Below, one piece after another: positions 56,043 to 63,998 of a stretch of DNA of 64,000 bases. Origin of the DNA: CAVXWV01 sp963695415 (GTDB taxonomy: Bacteria > Chloroflexota > Anaerolineae > Anaerolineales > UBA4823). The DNA lies in NCBI GenBank assembly GCA_963695415.1, contig CAVOGL010000006.1, forward strand, positions 1 to 64,000, given 5' to 3'. Each line of letters opens with the position of its first letter. Within the stretch, counting starts at the first letter, position 1. The translations under genes and the position numbers were made by a program. The notes below the pieces were generated by a model. That model worked only from the letters and a program-made list of their open reading frames with translations. It had not been told where the DNA came from and made no database searches.

Positions 56043-56417
56043 ATGGCAACGACGGATGAACGCATAAAGATTTTAAAAATGATCGATGAAGGTAAGATCA
56101 GCGCTGAAGAGGGAGCAAAATTACTCTCCGCGCTGAGCGAGGCACAGAAATCCCAACGGAAACCCTCGGTAAAGCTTGCCAGTGGTGGAGCACGCTGGCT
56201 GCGTATCAGGGTTACGGACCTGGTCACGGGTAAATCCAGGGCAACGGTCAACCTTCCGCTTGGGTTGGTGGATGCCGGTTTAAACATCGCATCACAGTAC
56301 ACCTCAGGCATAGACTTCGATGGGCTTGTGGAGGCGATCAATGAAGGCGCTTACGGGAAGATCATCGATGTTACCGACGAAGAAGGTGGGGAGCACGTAG
56401 AAATCTTCATCGAATAA
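56043..56417 (+). CDS. Small soluble protein with SHOCT-like motif
   Basis: The 124-residue protein begins with the shared motif (RIKILKMIDEGKISAEEGAK). It continues with WLRIRVTD, NLPLGLVDAGLNI and EHVEIFIE, a soluble version of the preceding protein's C-terminal domain. AAGAGGA lies before ATG 56043. It may bind its membrane-bound paralogue. Function unknown. Confidence 0.75.
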   Translation: MATTDERIKILKMIDEGKISAEEGAKLLSALSEAQKSQRKPSVKLASGGARWLRIRVTDLVTGKSRATVNLPLGLVDAGLNIASQYTSGIDFDGLVEAINEGAYGKIIDVTDEEGGEHVEIFIE

Positions 56418-56430
56418 AAAAAGAGCATAC

Positions 56431-57849
56431 ATGGACAGCACAACTTCATCGAAAAAACCCTACCAGCTGGGTGGCATGTTCGGATTCACGGTTGTAGCCG
56501 TGGGGCAATTCGTTTCCCTGGTGGGGTCCGCAATGACCGGTCTGGGGCTGACCGTGTGGGCTTACGAAAAAACGGGTTCGGCGACGGCGCTTGCATTGGT
56601 GGGTTTCTTCTTTTTAACCCCGATGCTTTTGGTCAGCCCGGTTGCTGGGGCGCTGGTCGACCGGTCCAACCGGAAGTTGATGATGATGCTCTCCGACCTG
56701 GCATCTGTCTCTGCAACAGTGGTGATCCTGCTACTCAACTTGAACGGCAGCCTGGAAGTTTGGCACCTGTACATCACCAGCGCAGTGATCGGAATCTTCC
56801 AGGCATTCCAGTGGCCCGCTTATTCAGCAGCGATCACCACCATGGTGCCCAAGGAACAATACGGCAGGGCAAACGGCTTGTTGTCTCTGACAGAATCCGC
56901 TTCTGGCATCATGGCGCCGATGCTGGCAGGCGCATTATTGAGCTTCATCGGACTCAACGGGATCCTGACCATCGACCTGGTCACGTTTTTAGTGGCAATC
57001 GGGACACTGCTCATCGTGCATGTGCCGCAGCCGAAAACGACCATTACCGGTGAAGAAAGCCGGGGCAGCCTGTGGAAGGAATCGGTTTACGGTTTCCGGT
57101 ATATCCTCAAACGACCCAGTTTACTCGGTCTGCAGCTGGTGTTCATGGTGGGTAATTTCTTCGCCAGCATAGCTTTCACCCTGCTGGCGCCGATGGTACT
57201 TTCCAGATCAGACATGAACGAGCTGGTTTTCGCCTCGGTCATGTCCGCAGGCGCGGTCGGCGGGGTTATCGGCGGAGTGGTGATGAGCGCCTGGGGAGGT
57301 CCGAAGCACAGGATCTATGGGGTTCTGGTGGGCTGGATTGCCACCGGGATCCTGGATGTATTCCTGATGGGTCTGGGGCGCGGGCTGGCTGTCTGGGCGA
57401 CCGCCAGCTTCATCGGAGCCCTGATTATCCCTGTGTTGAACGGCTCCAACCAGGCAATCTGGCAGGCAAAGGTAGCTCCGGATGTGCAGGGGAGGGTGTT
57501 CTCGATCCGCAGGCTGATCGCCTGGTTCGTTAATCCACTGGCGACACTAATCGCCGGACCCCTGGCTGATTTCGTGATGGAGCCTGCCATGGCAGGCGGC
57601 GGGACTACGGCAGGATTCTTCTCCTCGTTTGTGGGGGGTGGAGCGGGAAGCGGAATGTCGGTAATCTTCCTGGTGTGCGGGCTGGCAATTGCGGCGGTCG
57701 GCGTGGGCGGATTTATGATCCCGGCAGTCCGCAACGTGGAGACGATCATGCCGGATTACGATGATGGCGAAGAGAGCGACAAGCTGCCTGATGAGGCTGC
57801 GCAGGTGGAGGGTGTTTTATCAGGGGAAATGTCAGGAATTGAGAACTGA
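56431..57849 (+). CDS. MFS transporter (MFS_3 / EntS-like)
   Basis: About twelve membrane segments. The segment LVDRSNRKLMMMLSDLASV matches the motif-A loop of the MFS_3 family (drug or siderophore efflux). ANGLLSLTESASGIMAPML is also typical. 472 residues. Thirteen bases after the preceding small protein, so it belongs to the same operon. Substrate unknown. It ends at two palindromes. Confidence 0.9.
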   Translation: MDSTTSSKKPYQLGGMFGFTVVAVGQFVSLVGSAMTGLGLTVWAYEKTGSATALALVGFFFLTPMLLVSPVAGALVDRSNRKLMMMLSDLASVSATVVILLLNLNGSLEVWHLYITSAVIGIFQAFQWPAYSAAITTMVPKEQYGRANGLLSLTESASGIMAPMLAGALLSFIGLNGILTIDLVTFLVAIGTLLIVHVPQPKTTITGEESRGSLWKESVYGFRYILKRPSLLGLQLVFMVGNFFASIAFTLLAPMVLSRSDMNELVFASVMSAGAVGGVIGGVVMSAWGGPKHRIYGVLVGWIATGILDVFLMGLGRGLAVWATASFIGALIIPVLNGSNQAIWQAKVAPDVQGRVFSIRRLIAWFVNPLATLIAGPLADFVMEPAMAGGGTTAGFFSSFVGGGAGSGMSVIFLVCGLAIAAVGVGGFMIPAVRNVETIMPDYDDGEESDKLPDEAAQVEGVLSGEMSGIEN

Positions 57850-57870
57850 AGGAAAATGAGAAAGGAGTTG

Positions 57871-57928
57871 AGCGGGTTGGTAACCCGCTTTACTTCATTG
57901 TTTCGTTGAGCGGGTTGGCAACCCGCCC
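57871..57928. repeat. Two copies of a GC-rich palindrome between convergent genes
   Basis: AGCGGGTTGGTAACCCGCT (57871-57889) and GAGCGGGTTGGCAACCCGCC (57909-57928), in direct order and each self-complementary. They lie between the MFS stop and the rhodanese stop and may act as bidirectional terminators. Confidence 0.8.
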
Positions 57929-57937
57929 TACAATGAG

Positions 57938-58291
57938 TCACGAGGGTGCAGGTTTATGGGTGGGATACCCCTGGCGCGTCCAATTCATCACGCCTCCCTG
58001 CAGGCTGTAGGCTGTGAATCCGCGCTTTCGCAGCCAGCGGGTCCCGGGGATGCTGCGATGACCACTCAGGCACAGGACCACCACCGGTATTGATGGGTCC
58101 AGGTCCAGACGCTGGATCGACGCAGGCATCTCGGTCAGCGGGGCGTGTCGAGCATCGCCAACCGTCCCGGCATTGAATTCCAGCGCTGTACGCGCATCAA
58201 TCACCTGCAGCGGTCTGCCTTCATCCAACCAGGATTTGAACTGCCCGGGCTCTAATTCGGGAACTTTGCCAACCGGCAGCCACCAAAACAT
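57938..58291 (-). CDS. Rhodanese-like sulfurtransferase
   Basis: Single rhodanese domain with catalytic Cys in LCLSGHRS, and LQVIDARTALEFNAGTV near the start. 117 residues, no signal peptide. Moves sulfane sulfur between thiols. It is the last gene of the thiol/redox operon below OsmC and the disulfide oxidoreductase, 31 bases after the OsmC stop. Confidence 0.92.
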   Translation of the reverse strand: MFWWLPVGKVPELEPGQFKSWLDEGRPLQVIDARTALEFNAGTVGDARHAPLTEMPASIQRLDLDPSIPVVVLCLSGHRSIPGTRWLRKRGFTAYSLQGGVMNWTRQGYPTHKPAPS

Positions 58292-58322
58292 TTATACCAA
58301 CTCCATTAAAAGATTGAGAGTC

Positions 58323-58790
58323 TCAGGCAGGGATAAATTCCGATTCTGCCACGAGCTGCGGTTCAGCGTTATCGCTGGCTTCGTAGATGCGGTAGAACAG
58401 GCGCACCGGCATGAGCTTGGAAAACATTGCCTGCGCCGGGCAGTACGCCACCGCTGAAAGCTCGATCGATCGCCTGACCGCTTCTTCGCTGACCTGGTGA
58501 CCGGTGACCGTGTATTCGATATCGGCAGAGGTGAACACCTTTGGAAATTCATTCGCCTGCTGGGTGCGGACCTTGACTTCGAAGGCGGTGATCGCCTGGC
58601 GTTTCTTCAATAATATTGAAACCACATCCATGGCGGTGCAGCCTGCCAGACCGGTTGCAAGCAGCTCCATGGGGCGGAAACCGTCTTCATCACCCCCAAC
58701 CGAGGCGCTCGCCCCGAGCGGAACGCTGAAGCCAGTGTCGGCTGTGCCTTCAAATGTCAAACCGTGGTCCCAAACTACTTTTGCTTGCAT
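58323..58790 (-). CDS. OsmC/Ohr family peroxiredoxin-like protein
   Basis: Two conserved Cys in AGCTAMDVVS and AYCPAQAMF, with the usual helical setting. OsmC proteins reduce organic hydroperoxides with thiol partners. 155 residues. It is 36 bases downstream of the selenocysteine-type oxidoreductase, which could supply its electrons. Confidence 0.9.
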   Translation of the reverse strand: MQAKVVWDHGLTFEGTADTGFSVPLGASASVGGDEDGFRPMELLATGLAGCTAMDVVSILLKKRQAITAFEVKVRTQQANEFPKVFTSADIEYTVTGHQVSEEAVRRSIELSAVAYCPAQAMFSKLMPVRLFYRIYEASDNAEPQLVAESEFIPA

Positions 58791-58826
58791 GCATTCTCCA
58801 ATTTATTCAGACTCGAAGCCCTGGAG

Positions 58827-59495
58827 TTATGCCAGGGCTTTTTCAATTTCAGCCACCAGGCGGTCTTCCGGCGCGGAGCCAACCAGCCTGCCTGCACCAG
58901 CGTTGATGGTGGTCTGCGGCACACCACTCACCTGGAATCTGTGGGATAGTTCCGGGAACTCCATCGCTTCTACCATCTCGGCCTCAACCATCGGGCTTTC
59001 CAGCGCCATCTTGTGAGCAAGCACCACGGCTTGCGGGCAGTAGGGTCAGGTGGGGGTGACAAAAACCTGCAGGTGAACGGGTTTTTCTAAAGTTTTCAAG
59101 TAATCGCGGGTCTCAGCATTGAGCTGGGAATCGCGCCCGGATACCAGGATCAAACCTTGGATCAGGGTGGAAAACTCGTGACCAGACGGGATCCCGGAAA
59201 AACGGATGCCGTAATCAACCAGCTCATCGCCGCCATTTTTACCCAGCATCACAAAACCCGGCGCTTTATCGACGCGATATCGGGCTGCCAGCTCCGCATC
59301 CTGGTCCAGGTCCCGGATTTCGAGACTGAGCGCATCCGAGATCTCGACCAGCTCAGAAAGCAGCTGTTCGGTCTCGGGACAATAATCGCAGTCCTGCTTG
59401 CGACCAAAATATAAAACGTGGACGGGCTGGGAAAGTTCCTTGAAAACGTCCCTGATCTGCCCGGTGATCTCGTCGTTCAATAAACGATCTGCCAT
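58827..59495 (-). CDS. Protein disulfide oxidoreductase with predicted selenocysteine (UPYC), read through TGA
   Basis: One frame runs from ATG 59495 (AAGGAGA upstream) to 58827 with a single in-frame TGA at 59048-59046. The 222-residue product is a two-domain thioredoxin-fold PDO. The N-terminal site is Cys36-Asp-Tyr-Cys39, GIPSGHEF is diagnostic, and both cis-Pro segments (KAPGFVML, SGVPQTTIN) are present. The TGA falls exactly on the first Cys of the second redox motif: VTPT-stop-PYCPQAVVL, where PDOs have CPYC. A SECIS-like hairpin follows. So residue 150 is most likely selenocysteine. A sequencing error from TGC cannot be excluded, but the other errors in this window are indels. Sits in an ECF sigma operon between a zinc-ribbon protein and OsmC. 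Confidence 0.82.
59017..59034 (-). promoter_or_regulatory. SECIS-like hairpin downstream of the in-frame TGA
   Basis: On the coding strand GCAAGC-CGTGGT-GCTTGC, a perfect 6-bp stem beginning 12 bases after TGA. The second base of the six-base loop is G, 19 bases from the TGA. Position and loop fit the bacterial SECIS pattern that binds SelB. Confidence 0.75.
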
Positions 59496-59546
59496 TTTAG
59501 ATTCTCCTTGTCTCATCGACAACTCCGACGGAGCCTAATTTTTTCA

Positions 59547-59825
59547 TCAGGTGCAGCCACCGCCTTCAGAAAAAGCGCAAGATGAACAGCTCAGATTGAG
59601 CAGACCATCGTAATCCAATACACCCTCCCCGCATTGAGGGCAGGTGTCCCCCTGCCGGGGAGGTGCCGGTAAAAGACCATCCCTTTCTTGATGCAGCTCA
59701 TGCAAATACACAAAAGCTGCCGGTTTGGATTCTGGTTCACCTGGCTGCATACAACCATTAGATGCGGGAAGCAGCGAAAGGTTACAAGAGAATGCGGCTG
59801 GATGATTCAAAAAGCGTTTGACCAA
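59547..59825 (-). CDS. Small zinc-ribbon protein
   Basis: The C-terminus has CPQCGEGVLDY and CSSCAFSEGGGCT, a four-Cys zinc ribbon plus an extra Cys. The N-terminal half is not recognised. Start is uncertain: TTG 59825 gives 92 residues, ATG 59750 gives 67; neither has a good ribosome site. It lies between the anti-sigma factor and the selenoprotein-like oxidoreductase, so a role in metal or thiol handling is plausible but unproven. Confidence 0.55.
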   Translation of the reverse strand: MVKRFLNHPAAFSCNLSLLPASNGCMQPGEPESKPAAFVYLHELHQERDGLLPAPPRQGDTCPQCGEGVLDYDGLLNLSCSSCAFSEGGGCT

Positions 59826-59841
59826 ACTAGGCTGGATACGG

Positions 59842-60090
59842 TTACTTCAAGAACTCGTCAAGGTCCAGGCTGCGGAACAATTTCTGTCGAACGGTCTCGG
59901 AAATCTCGACCGCCTCGTTGGTCTCCTTCACCAGGTAAAGTGTCCTGCGCAGGGTGTCCACCACCACGCGGCAGTTCTCACAATCGAGCATGTGACGCTC
60001 GATCTCCTGGCACAGGGTCTCGCTTACAGTGCCGTCCATGTATTCGGAAAGCGATTCGAGCAGATCGTGGCAGTGGGCGTGTTCCATCAA
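59842..60090 (-). CDS. Zinc anti-sigma factor (zf-HC2, RsrA-like)
   Basis: An 82-residue soluble anti-sigma protein with HMLDCENC (HX3CX2C) and an N-terminal HCHDLLESLSEYMDGTV. Such ZAS proteins release their sigma factor when disulfide stress oxidises the Cys pair and ejects zinc. The start overlaps the sigma stop by four bases. No membrane segment. Confidence 0.9.
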   Translation of the reverse strand: MMEHAHCHDLLESLSEYMDGTVSETLCQEIERHMLDCENCRVVVDTLRRTLYLVKETNEAVEISETVRQKLFRSLDLDEFLK

Positions 60091-60767
60091 CTCACTCCCT
60101 CCGCTGCCAACTCACCAGGCAGCCCAGATGAAGCGCGCCCATTATCGTCGAATTGATCCGGAAAGGCATCGTGGAAATAGCCGGAGAGCTGCTCGCGCAG
60201 GAAAAAACGGGCGCGTGACAGGCGCGTCTTCACTGCAGTCTCGCTTAAACCCAGAACCTCACTGGTCTCGGCGGTCGAAAGCCCTTCCAGGTCGCGCAGG
60301 ACAAAAACGATTTTCATCGAGGACGGCATAACATCGACGGCTCTGGATAATTCTGCGCGCGTCTCAGAAGACAGCAATTCCTGCTCAGGGATACAGCACC
60401 AGTCGACCAGCTGGAGCGGTTCAGGGGTGGCTTCATTGTCCTCAAAAGCCGTATCGATGGATGTTTGATTATCCTTTTTGCGCCGGATCAACATCAAGGT
60501 CTCGTTGGTAGCGATGCGGTACAACCAGGTCGAGATCGAAGAACGACCTTCGAACTGGTCCAGGTTGTTATAGGCTTTTAAAAATGTTTCCTGCAATACG
60601 TCCTCTGCATCCTGCTGGTTCTCGAGCATCTTCAGCGCCAGACTGTACACCATCCCCGAGTGTTCTTCGACCAGGCGGGCAAATTCCGCTCTGGCGGTTT
60701 CGGGGTGGCGCAGCCTCTCGAGGGATATGGGCGAGGCGGAAGATGTTTGTTGGTCAATTCCTGTCAT
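60087..60767 (-). CDS. ECF sigma factor of the thiol/redox operon
   Basis: Region 2: QDAEDVLQETFLKAYNNL and SISTWLYRIATNETLMLI. Region 4: GLSTAETSEVLGLSETAVK. 226 residues. Upstream gene of the chain anti-sigma, zinc ribbon, PDO, OsmC and rhodanese. By analogy with SigR/RsrA it probably responds to thiol oxidation. The start ATG 60767 follows a TAAAAT-containing region. Confidence 0.93.
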   Translation of the reverse strand: MTGIDQQTSSASPISLERLRHPETARAEFARLVEEHSGMVYSLALKMLENQQDAEDVLQETFLKAYNNLDQFEGRSSISTWLYRIATNETLMLIRRKKDNQTSIDTAFEDNEATPEPLQLVDWCCIPEQELLSSETRAELSRAVDVMPSSMKIVFVLRDLEGLSTAETSEVLGLSETAVKTRLSRARFFLREQLSGYFHDAFPDQFDDNGRASSGLPGELAAEGVS

Positions 60768-60869
60768 TTAGATGCAAATTCCCTGAAAAGGTTGCCAGGA
60801 ATTTTATCATAGCGCTTCGTTGTTGAATTTTTTCAATCGCATTTCGCCTGAAATAATTAGAAATTGTAG

Positions 60870-60921
60870 GGACATGACGGCGCAGGTTGAGGTTTCTGCA
60901 CGGCAAATACCAGTCATGTCC
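60870..60921. repeat. Inverted repeat between divergent genes
   Basis: GGACATGAC (60870-60878) pairs with GTCATGTCC (60913-60921) around 34 bases, with inner GCAG/CTGC pairing possible. The rest of the 256-base gap between sigma and SAM hydrolase shows only the promoter at 61010. Confidence 0.6.
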
Positions 60922-61009
60922 TTGTCATCGCCGGACCAAATCCGCGGGCTCAGCAGTCTGGTTTTCCGAGAAATCTGTGTTCCAGTTTTTCCTTCCTTTC
61001 ACAATAAGG

Positions 61010-61015
61010 TAGAAT
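61010..61015 (+). promoter_or_regulatory. -10 box giving a leaderless start for the SAM hydrolase gene
   Basis: TAGAAT (context AAGGTAGAATTTTT) ends eight bases before ATG 61024; no ribosome site is present. Confidence 0.45.
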
Positions 61016-61023
61016 TTTTAGAT

Positions 61024-61806
61024 ATGAGCATCATCACTCTACTGACGGATTTTGGGATCAAGGACGGCAATGTGGGCGTGATGAAGGGTGTCATTTGGGG
61101 TATTGCGCCAGCGACGCAGATCGCCGACATCAGCCACAGCATCGGCGCGCAGAATGTCGGCGAGGCTGCCCTGGTGCTTGCCAGGACAGCGCCTTTTTAT
61201 CCATCCGGCACGATCCACGTGGTGGTGGTCGATCCAGGTGTGGGCACAGCGCGCCGACCGATCGCGGCGAGAATCGGCGAACAGTTCTTTGTGCTGCCGG
61301 ATAATGGGGTGATCACGATGGCGCTTCAGGCTGCAGGTTTGGAGCACTCACAGTTCATCCACCTGGACAAACCCGCCTACTGGCTGGAAAAGGTCAGCCA
61401 TGTATTCCACGGGAGAGATATCTTCGCGCCGGTCGCGGCACACCTGGCAGCGGGGGTGCCCCTGAACGCTGTGGGCAGCCCCATCGACGACCCATTGCTG
61501 CTGCAGTTGCCTCAACCGGAGCGCATCCCGCAAGGCTGGAAAGGTGAGATCATCCACAGCGACCACTTCGGCAACCTGTCGGCGAACATCACAGACAAAC
61601 ACTTGGGCGGGACGTATAACTGGGATGTGCGCATCGGCGGAGAGACGATCCACGGATTGGTGAGAACCTTTGGAGATATGCCGGCAGGAACCCTGGTGGG
61701 ACTGTACGGCAGCAACGGCAACCTGGTGGTGTGTGTGGTGAACGGGAATGCTGCGGAGCGTCTGGCTGCCGGTCCGGGCGAGCCCATCGAGGTGCTAAAG
61801 ACTTAG
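61024..61806 (+). CDS. S-adenosyl-L-methionine hydrolase (adenosine-forming), DUF62/SAM-AMT type
   Basis: Family motifs in order: ITLLTDFGIKDGNVGVMKG, VVVVDPGVGTARRPIA, LPDNGVITMA, HGRDIFAPVAAHLA and IHSDHFGNLSANI. These proteins split SAM with water (or add hydroxide or halide) to adenosine and methionine. 260 residues from ATG 61024; in-frame upstream codons lie before the predicted transcript. The stop overlaps the convergent M20 peptidase stop by four bases. Confidence 0.92.
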   Translation: MSIITLLTDFGIKDGNVGVMKGVIWGIAPATQIADISHSIGAQNVGEAALVLARTAPFYPSGTIHVVVVDPGVGTARRPIAARIGEQFFVLPDNGVITMALQAAGLEHSQFIHLDKPAYWLEKVSHVFHGRDIFAPVAAHLAAGVPLNAVGSPIDDPLLLQLPQPERIPQGWKGEIIHSDHFGNLSANITDKHLGGTYNWDVRIGGETIHGLVRTFGDMPAGTLVGLYGSNGNLVVCVVNGNAAERLAAGPGEPIEVLKT

Positions 61807-62963
61807 ATTTTCGACGGCGTGCCTGAGATGGTCTCAACCAGCATCAACAGCTGCGCAAGACCCAACGCCAGCGGAGCTTTCTCGATGTATTCCGCTTCGG
61901 TGTGGGCGCCGTTCCCAAAAGTCAAACCGATACAAACAGCCGGGTAACCCAGGCTGAGGGGGATGTTGGCGTCGGTTGAGCCAATATTCAGCACCGGTTT
62001 CATCCCCAGCTCCATCAGGCAAGCCCGGGCTGTATGCACCAGAGGATGATGTGCAGGGATCGCACCAGCAGGGCGGCGCCCGATCATTTCCAGGGAAACA
62101 TCAACGTTGGCAGAACGTGAGCCTTCGACCAGAGCACTCACCTGGCGGACGAGCTGCTGCAGGGTCTTTTCGTCTTCCGAGCGCAGGTCGAGCTCCAGAT
62201 GGGCTTCAGCCGCGATCGTATTCACCGTGGTTCCGCCCTGGACCACGCCGATGTTAATTGATGTGCGCGGTGATTCGGGGATCGGCAGGGCGGTCAGGCG
62301 CATGATGATGCCAGCCAGTTCGTGGATGGCAGACGGGCTGCCAAAATTGACCCAGGAATGCCCGCCGGGAGTCTTTACCGTGATAAGGTAGCGTTCGACG
62401 CCCAGGCCGCGATGGTAGATCTGCCCCAGCGACATGCCCTCCAGGACGAGATAACCGAGGACTTCCTTTCCAAAGCGCTCGACGACGGCGCGCATCCCCT
62501 TGAGGTCGCCCAACCCCTCCTCGCCCACATTGGCAACCAGCCACAGGTCCCCTGGCAGTGGGGACATTTGCCCGGAGTGGATGCCCTGGCGGAGCATCCA
62601 GAGCAGCCCGAACAAGGAGGCAACACCAAGCGAGTTATCCCCGATCCCAGGTCCTGTGATACGGTCTTTTTCATGGTGCACCTCCAGGTTGATCCCGTGT
62701 GGAAAGACCGTATCGGTGTGCGCGCTGACCACCAGCGGCGGTTTTATGCCAGTTCCGGGGAAGCGTGCATAAACATTCCCGATGGAGTCAACCGAGATAT
62801 CTTCCAGACCTTCTTGGGAGAACAGGCTGCGCAGGAATTCTGCCCGGGCAGTTTCGTGGAATGTCGGCGCGGGGATCTGCTGAATGCGCACAGCCAGGTC
62901 AAGCACCTGCTGGACGATATTGGGATCATTGGGAACTGGCATTTTTGGGATCTTATCGAACAA
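61803..62963 (-). CDS. M20 family metallopeptidase
   Basis: Zinc ligands and catalytic residues of M20: VSAHTDTVFP (His, Asp), GPGIGDNSLG (Asp), VGEEGLGDLK (Glu-Glu), LEGMS, GAHTEAEYIEKA (His). The dimerisation-domain phrase TPGGHSWVNFG is also seen. 386 residues, cytosolic. Probably a dipeptidase, tripeptidase or amidohydrolase. It starts three bases after the kinase gene stop, so both are co-transcribed. Confidence 0.92.
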   Translation of the reverse strand: MFDKIPKMPVPNDPNIVQQVLDLAVRIQQIPAPTFHETARAEFLRSLFSQEGLEDISVDSIGNVYARFPGTGIKPPLVVSAHTDTVFPHGINLEVHHEKDRITGPGIGDNSLGVASLFGLLWMLRQGIHSGQMSPLPGDLWLVANVGEEGLGDLKGMRAVVERFGKEVLGYLVLEGMSLGQIYHRGLGVERYLITVKTPGGHSWVNFGSPSAIHELAGIIMRLTALPIPESPRTSINIGVVQGGTTVNTIAAEAHLELDLRSEDEKTLQQLVRQVSALVEGSRSANVDVSLEMIGRRPAGAIPAHHPLVHTARACLMELGMKPVLNIGSTDANIPLSLGYPAVCIGLTFGNGAHTEAEYIEKAPLALGLAQLLMLVETISGTPSKI

Positions 62964-62965
62964 GG

Positions 62966-63985
62966 CTAAATTTTGCGAACAAGGGCACGCAGGTTTTCCA
63001 TCCGCGCCTGGGGCAAACCCGGGAGCACGTCCAGGGCATAATTGACCGGGTCACCTTCGATGACGATCGATGCTGCCACATTGCCATGCAGCACGGCTTC
63101 CAGGGGATCGTAAGTGCGCTGGTACCCGGCGAGGAAACCACCGCAGAATGCATCCCCGGCGCCGTGCGGGTTGGCAAGACGCGCATGGTACGGCGGGATC
63201 TCCCAACGGGTGCGCGTGGCAGAGTCGTACAGATATTGACCATACTCACTGCGCTTGATGACGATGAATTCACAGCCGAAGGCTGCCAATGCCTCCGCCA
63301 TCTCCCATAAATCGGTGGAACGTCCCTGGAAGAGAAAGCGTAGTTTGTCTTCCGAGGGCAGGAAAGCTGTCAACCCGGTGACGATGGAGGGGACGTCATT
63401 CCAGAAGGTGGGATTCATGTAACCCGCAGCCGGGTCCAGGGTCACGGTGGTGAATTCAGCCTGGCGCAGGATGGCAGGCAGCAAGTTGTGGGTGAGAAAA
63501 TCGGTCGGGCAGAGATGGGCGAACATGGCATCCAGTAGAAACGGTTCGATGTCTCCCTGGCGCAGCGAATAGTCCTTCAAACGCGTTCGGCTGTCCAGGT
63601 CGGAGGCAGGAGACTGGTAATCCAGAAGCGCCCGGGGGAATGGCTGGTTGAGGCGGGAGAAATGGACGACGGGATCATCCCGGTAGCGTGTGTGGTGGTC
63701 GGCATACAAGGCAAAATAACGCACATCCATTGCATGAGGCAGGATGTTCACCCCGCGCACGTCGATGCCCCAGTCGGAGAACTGCGACAACCAGCGGCGG
63801 GGGTAATCCTCGCCGACGCGCGCCAGGATACTGGGATGAGCTTCAGGTTCCCAGACCAACATACCTGCACAGGTGTAAAGGGCGTTACCTCCCGGTGCGT
63901 CCAGGATGATCTTCCCGGAGGGAAGGATTAGGAAATCGCGCGTCAGGCGACCGGCGATCAGGTAACGGGGGGTGCGCAATTCCAC
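62966..63985 (-). CDS. PfkB family carbohydrate kinase
   Basis: The phosphate-site motif NPHGAGDAFCGGFLAGY is the PfkB signature 2 with catalytic Asp; an N-terminal DAPGGNALYTCAGM is the sugar-contact Gly-Gly. About 339 residues. A TATAAT at 63998-63993 on the minus strand implies a transcript starting at about GTG 63985, so that start is chosen over TTG 63991. The sugar or nucleoside substrate is unknown. Confidence 0.87.
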   Translation of the reverse strand: MELRTPRYLIAGRLTRDFLILPSGKIILDAPGGNALYTCAGMLVWEPEAHPSILARVGEDYPRRWLSQFSDWGIDVRGVNILPHAMDVRYFALYADHHTRYRDDPVVHFSRLNQPFPRALLDYQSPASDLDSRTRLKDYSLRQGDIEPFLLDAMFAHLCPTDFLTHNLLPAILRQAEFTTVTLDPAAGYMNPTFWNDVPSIVTGLTAFLPSEDKLRFLFQGRSTDLWEMAEALAAFGCEFIVIKRSEYGQYLYDSATRTRWEIPPYHARLANPHGAGDAFCGGFLAGYQRTYDPLEAVLHGNVAASIVIEGDPVNYALDVLPGLPQARMENLRALVRKI

Positions 63986-63992
63986 GGTCAAG

Positions 63993-63998
63993 ATTATA
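63993..63998 (-). promoter_or_regulatory. -10 box giving a leaderless start for the PfkB kinase
   Basis: Perfect TATAAT on the minus strand, seven bases before GTG 63985. The -35 would lie beyond the window. Confidence 0.5.

Noticed and set aside
59046..59048. TGA as an ordinary stop giving a truncated 149-residue oxidoreductase
   Set aside because: The frame continues with full PDO sequence, the stop replaces a redox Cys, and a SECIS-like hairpin follows. Kept only as the alternative to selenocysteine.
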